Source: Pseudomonas sp. RIT-PI-r (lineage in GTDB: Bacteria; Pseudomonadota; Gammaproteobacteria; Pseudomonadales; Pseudomonadaceae). From it: a stretch of DNA of 64,000 nucleotides. The notes under the pieces were generated by a model. The model worked only from the letters and a program-made list of their open reading frames with translations. It did no database searches and had not been told where the DNA came from. The stretch's first letter is position 1. Each line of letters opens with the position of its first letter. Of this stretch, positions 62,166-64,000 are shown in pieces. A program made the position numbers and the translations under genes. The stretch covers positions 62,001 through 126,000 of the forward strand of contig NZ_LIGE01000023.1 in NCBI RefSeq assembly GCF_001297015.1, in the 5' to 3' direction.

Positions 62166-63569
62166 ATGACCATGCAGCATCCTGTGCGTACCGAACTCTG
62201 GGCCATTCTGCGGCTGGCAGGGCCGTTGATCGCTTCACAGTTGGCGCACATGCTGATGGTGCTGACTGACACCCTGATGATGGCGCGCCTCAGCCCGGAA
62301 GCGTTGGCCGGTGGCGGTCTCGGTGCGGCGAGCTATTCATTTGTGTCGATTTTCTGCATTGGCGTGATTGCGGCTGTCGGCACGCTGGTGGCGATTCGCA
62401 AGGGCGCCGGCGACATCATTGGTGCAGCGCGGCTGACCCAAGCCGGTTTGTGGCTGGCGTGGCTGATGGCGTTGGGCGCCGGGTTACTGCTGTGGAACCT
62501 GAAACCGGTGTTGCTGCTGTTCGGCCAGACCGAAACCAACGTCAACGCCGCCGGGCAATTCCTCATCGCCCTGCCCTTTGCCCTGCCTGGCTATCTGAGT
62601 TTCATGGCTTTGCGCGGCTTCACCAGTGCGATTGGCCGGGCGACGCCGGTGATGGTTATCAGCCTGGCCGGCACGGTGGCCAACTTCCTGCTCAATTACG
62701 CGCTGATCACCGGCATGTTCGGTCTGCCGAAAATGGGTCTGACGGGCATCGGACTGGTCACGGCGATCGTCGCCAATTGCATGGCACTCGCGTTGGCGTG
62801 GCACATCCGCCGGCACCCGGCGTATGACGCTTATCCGCTGCGCGCGGGCCTGTCACGGCCGAACCGGCAGTACCTGAAAGAGCTGTGGCGCCTCGGCCTG
62901 CCAATCGGCGGCACCTACGCGGTGGAAGTCGGTTTGTTCGCATTTGCGGCGTTGTGCATGGGCACCATGGGCAGCACGCAATTGGGCGCGCACCAGATTG
63001 CTCTGCAAATCGTTTCGGTGGCGTTCATGGTGCCGGCGGGCATGTCGTATGCGATCACCATGCGTGTCGGCCAGCATTACGGCGCCGGGCAATTGAGCGA
63101 TGCGCGGATGTCCGGACGGGTCGGGATCGTCTTCGGCGCCGTGGTGATGCTGGGGTTTGCGATGGTGTTCTGGCTGCTGCCGAATCAGTTGGTCGGGTTG
63201 TTCCTCGATCACAATGATCCGGCGTTTGCCGAGGTGATTCGTCTGGCGGTGAGCCTGTTGGCAGTGGCGGCATGGTTCGAGTTGTTTGATGGCACGCAGA
63301 CGATCGCGATGGGCTGCATTCGTGGACTCAAGGATGCGAAGACCACGTTTCTGGTCGGGCTCGCTTGCTATTGGCTGATTGGTGCGCCGGCGGCGTGGTG
63401 GATGGCGTTCCATTTGAACTGGGGGCCGACGGGTGTCTGGTGGGGATTGGCGCTGGGTCTGGCGTGCGCGGCGGTGAGTTTGACGCTGGCGTTCGAGTGG
63501 AAGATGAAGCGGATGATTCGGCTGGAGCCTGCGCCCTCGAGCCCTTACACAGTCGCCCAGACTGACTGA
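62166..63569 (+). CDS. MATE family multidrug efflux transporter (NorM-like)
   Basis: A 467-residue protein with twelve predicted helices in two halves, matching NorM-type MATE exporters driven by Na+ or H+. Hallmarks: LWAILRLAGPLIASQLAHM at the N-terminus, LTDTLMMARLSPEALAGGGLG, and in the second half LGAHQIALQIVSVAFMVPAGM. The exact start is uncertain among a GTG at 62163 and ATGs at 62166 and 62172. Substrate unknown. Confidence 0.92.
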   Translation: MTMQHPVRTELWAILRLAGPLIASQLAHMLMVLTDTLMMARLSPEALAGGGLGAASYSFVSIFCIGVIAAVGTLVAIRKGAGDIIGAARLTQAGLWLAWLMALGAGLLLWNLKPVLLLFGQTETNVNAAGQFLIALPFALPGYLSFMALRGFTSAIGRATPVMVISLAGTVANFLLNYALITGMFGLPKMGLTGIGLVTAIVANCMALALAWHIRRHPAYDAYPLRAGLSRPNRQYLKELWRLGLPIGGTYAVEVGLFAFAALCMGTMGSTQLGAHQIALQIVSVAFMVPAGMSYAITMRVGQHYGAGQLSDARMSGRVGIVFGAVVMLGFAMVFWLLPNQLVGLFLDHNDPAFAEVIRLAVSLLAVAAWFELFDGTQTIAMGCIRGLKDAKTTFLVGLACYWLIGAPAAWWMAFHLNWGPTGVWWGLALGLACAAVSLTLAFEWKMKRMIRLEPAPSSPYTVAQTD

Positions 63570-63576
63570 GATCCCT

Positions 63577-63665
63577 TGTAGGAGTGAGCCTGCTCGCGAT
63601 AGCGCTGTATCAGTCAGTGCATGATTATCTGACATACCGCTATCGCGAGCAGGCTCACTCCTACA
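63577..63665. repeat. REP doublet, GTAGGAGTGAGCCTGCTCGCGAT type
   Basis: Arms at 63577-63604 and 63638-63665, both extended to CGATAGCG and near-perfect. It lies between convergent norM and the EAL gene. Confidence 0.92.
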
Positions 63666-63676
63666 GGGTTATGCGT

Positions 63677-64000
63677 TCAACTGACGATTTCCAGGGCTGA
63701 CTGCTGGCTTGAGCCGAAGGTCAGATATTCAACCAGTTCCGCCAGCGGCAACGGCCGGCTGATCAGATAACCCTGCACCTGATCGCAACCAAAGCCGCGC
63801 AGCAGTTCCAGCTGTTCCGGCGTCTCGACCCCCTCCGCCACCACTTCCAGATGCAGGTTGTGCGCGAGATTGATCATCGCGTGCACCAGTTTGCGGTTCT
63901 CCTCGCGCTGCTCCATGCCGCCGACAAAGCTCTTGTCGATCTTCAGCAAGGTGATCGGCAAGCTGTTGAGGTGCACGAACGAGGAAAACCCGGTGCCGAA
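63677..64000 (-). CDS. EAL domain protein, C-terminal part (truncated by window edge)
   Basis: The last 107 residues of an EAL phosphodiesterase-type domain; the 5' part lies beyond 64000. Visible motifs are FGTGFSSFVHLNSLP (DFGTG loop region), LLKIDKSFV, VVAEGVET (catalytic-site glutamate) and the C-terminal CDQVQGYLISRPLP. It would bind or hydrolyse cyclic di-GMP. Whether a GGDEF or sensor domain precedes it cannot be seen. Confidence 0.92.
   Translation of the reverse strand, partial: FGTGFSSFVHLNSLPITLLKIDKSFVGGMEQREENRKLVHAMINLAHNLHLEVVAEGVETPEQLELLRGFGCDQVQGYLISRPLPLAELVEYLTFGSSQQSALEIVS

Overview
The window looks like a chromosomal segment of a fluorescent Pseudomonas (P. fluorescens group). 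It is GC-rich. It carries gene order typical of the genus (algP-FKBP-algQ-dsbB-hemYXDC-algR-argH; cyaA-rnk; cyaY/lptM-lysA-dapF-DUF484-xerC-HAD; sutA; amtB-glnK-ubiK-yifB). It is also sprinkled with the short palindromic REP/REPIN repeats common in this group (variants of GTAGGAGTGAGCCTGCTCGCGAT and GTAGGAGCTGCCGCAGGCTGCGAT). No rRNA, tRNA, insertion sequence, prophage or CRISPR array was seen.

Layout. 1-6.4 kb: dedA, a fatty acid hydroxylase, elbB, a DUF188 gene, an FTR1 iron permease fused to cytochrome c, and a LysR regulator. 6.5-9.8 kb: a four-gene envelope lipoprotein cluster (COG3014, ycfL-like, lpoB-like, CsgG/LpoB-like) closed by a strong terminator. 9.8-13.6 kb: lysE-type exporter, small MscS channel, ABC-F ATPase, TIGR02444. 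13.6-24 kb: the alg/hem region, with algR next to argH and no algZ sensor kinase between them. 24-30 kb: GST, small conserved genes, cyaA, rnk, DUF1289, cyaY. 30-35.4 kb: lptM, lysA, dapF, DUF484, xerC, HAD phosphatase, sutA. 35.4-41 kb: yjbQ, amtB-glnK, ubiK, yifB. 41-42.2 kb: a secreted aldose-epimerase-like protein. 42.4-58.8 kb: one 11-gene co-directional operon related to the SrfA-SrfB-SrfC proteins of Salmonella. 58.9-64 kb: chemoreceptor, LysR, MATE exporter, and the 3' end of an EAL-domain gene.

Two places stand out. (1) The 16.4-kb srf-like operon combines an Hsp70/actin-fold ATPase (SrfB), a dynamin-like GTPase (SrfC), a MacB/Lol-like ABC transporter, two von Willebrand A proteins, a SUMF1-fold protein, two coiled-coil lipoproteins and three single-pass proline-rich membrane proteins. 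Its first and last genes share a related N-terminal domain. It reads as an envelope-spanning NTP-driven machine of unknown function. (2) Between ubiK and yifB, a 33-codon gene on the minus strand has a perfect but partly sequestered Shine-Dalgarno and its own terminator. It faces a small RNA-like unit on the plus strand. The predicted 5' end of that RNA is complementary over 16 nt (21 nt with one mismatch) to the peptide gene's leader. This is the layout of type I toxin-antitoxin loci such as tisB/istR and zorO/orzO.

All family assignments come from reading motifs and synteny; no searches were run.
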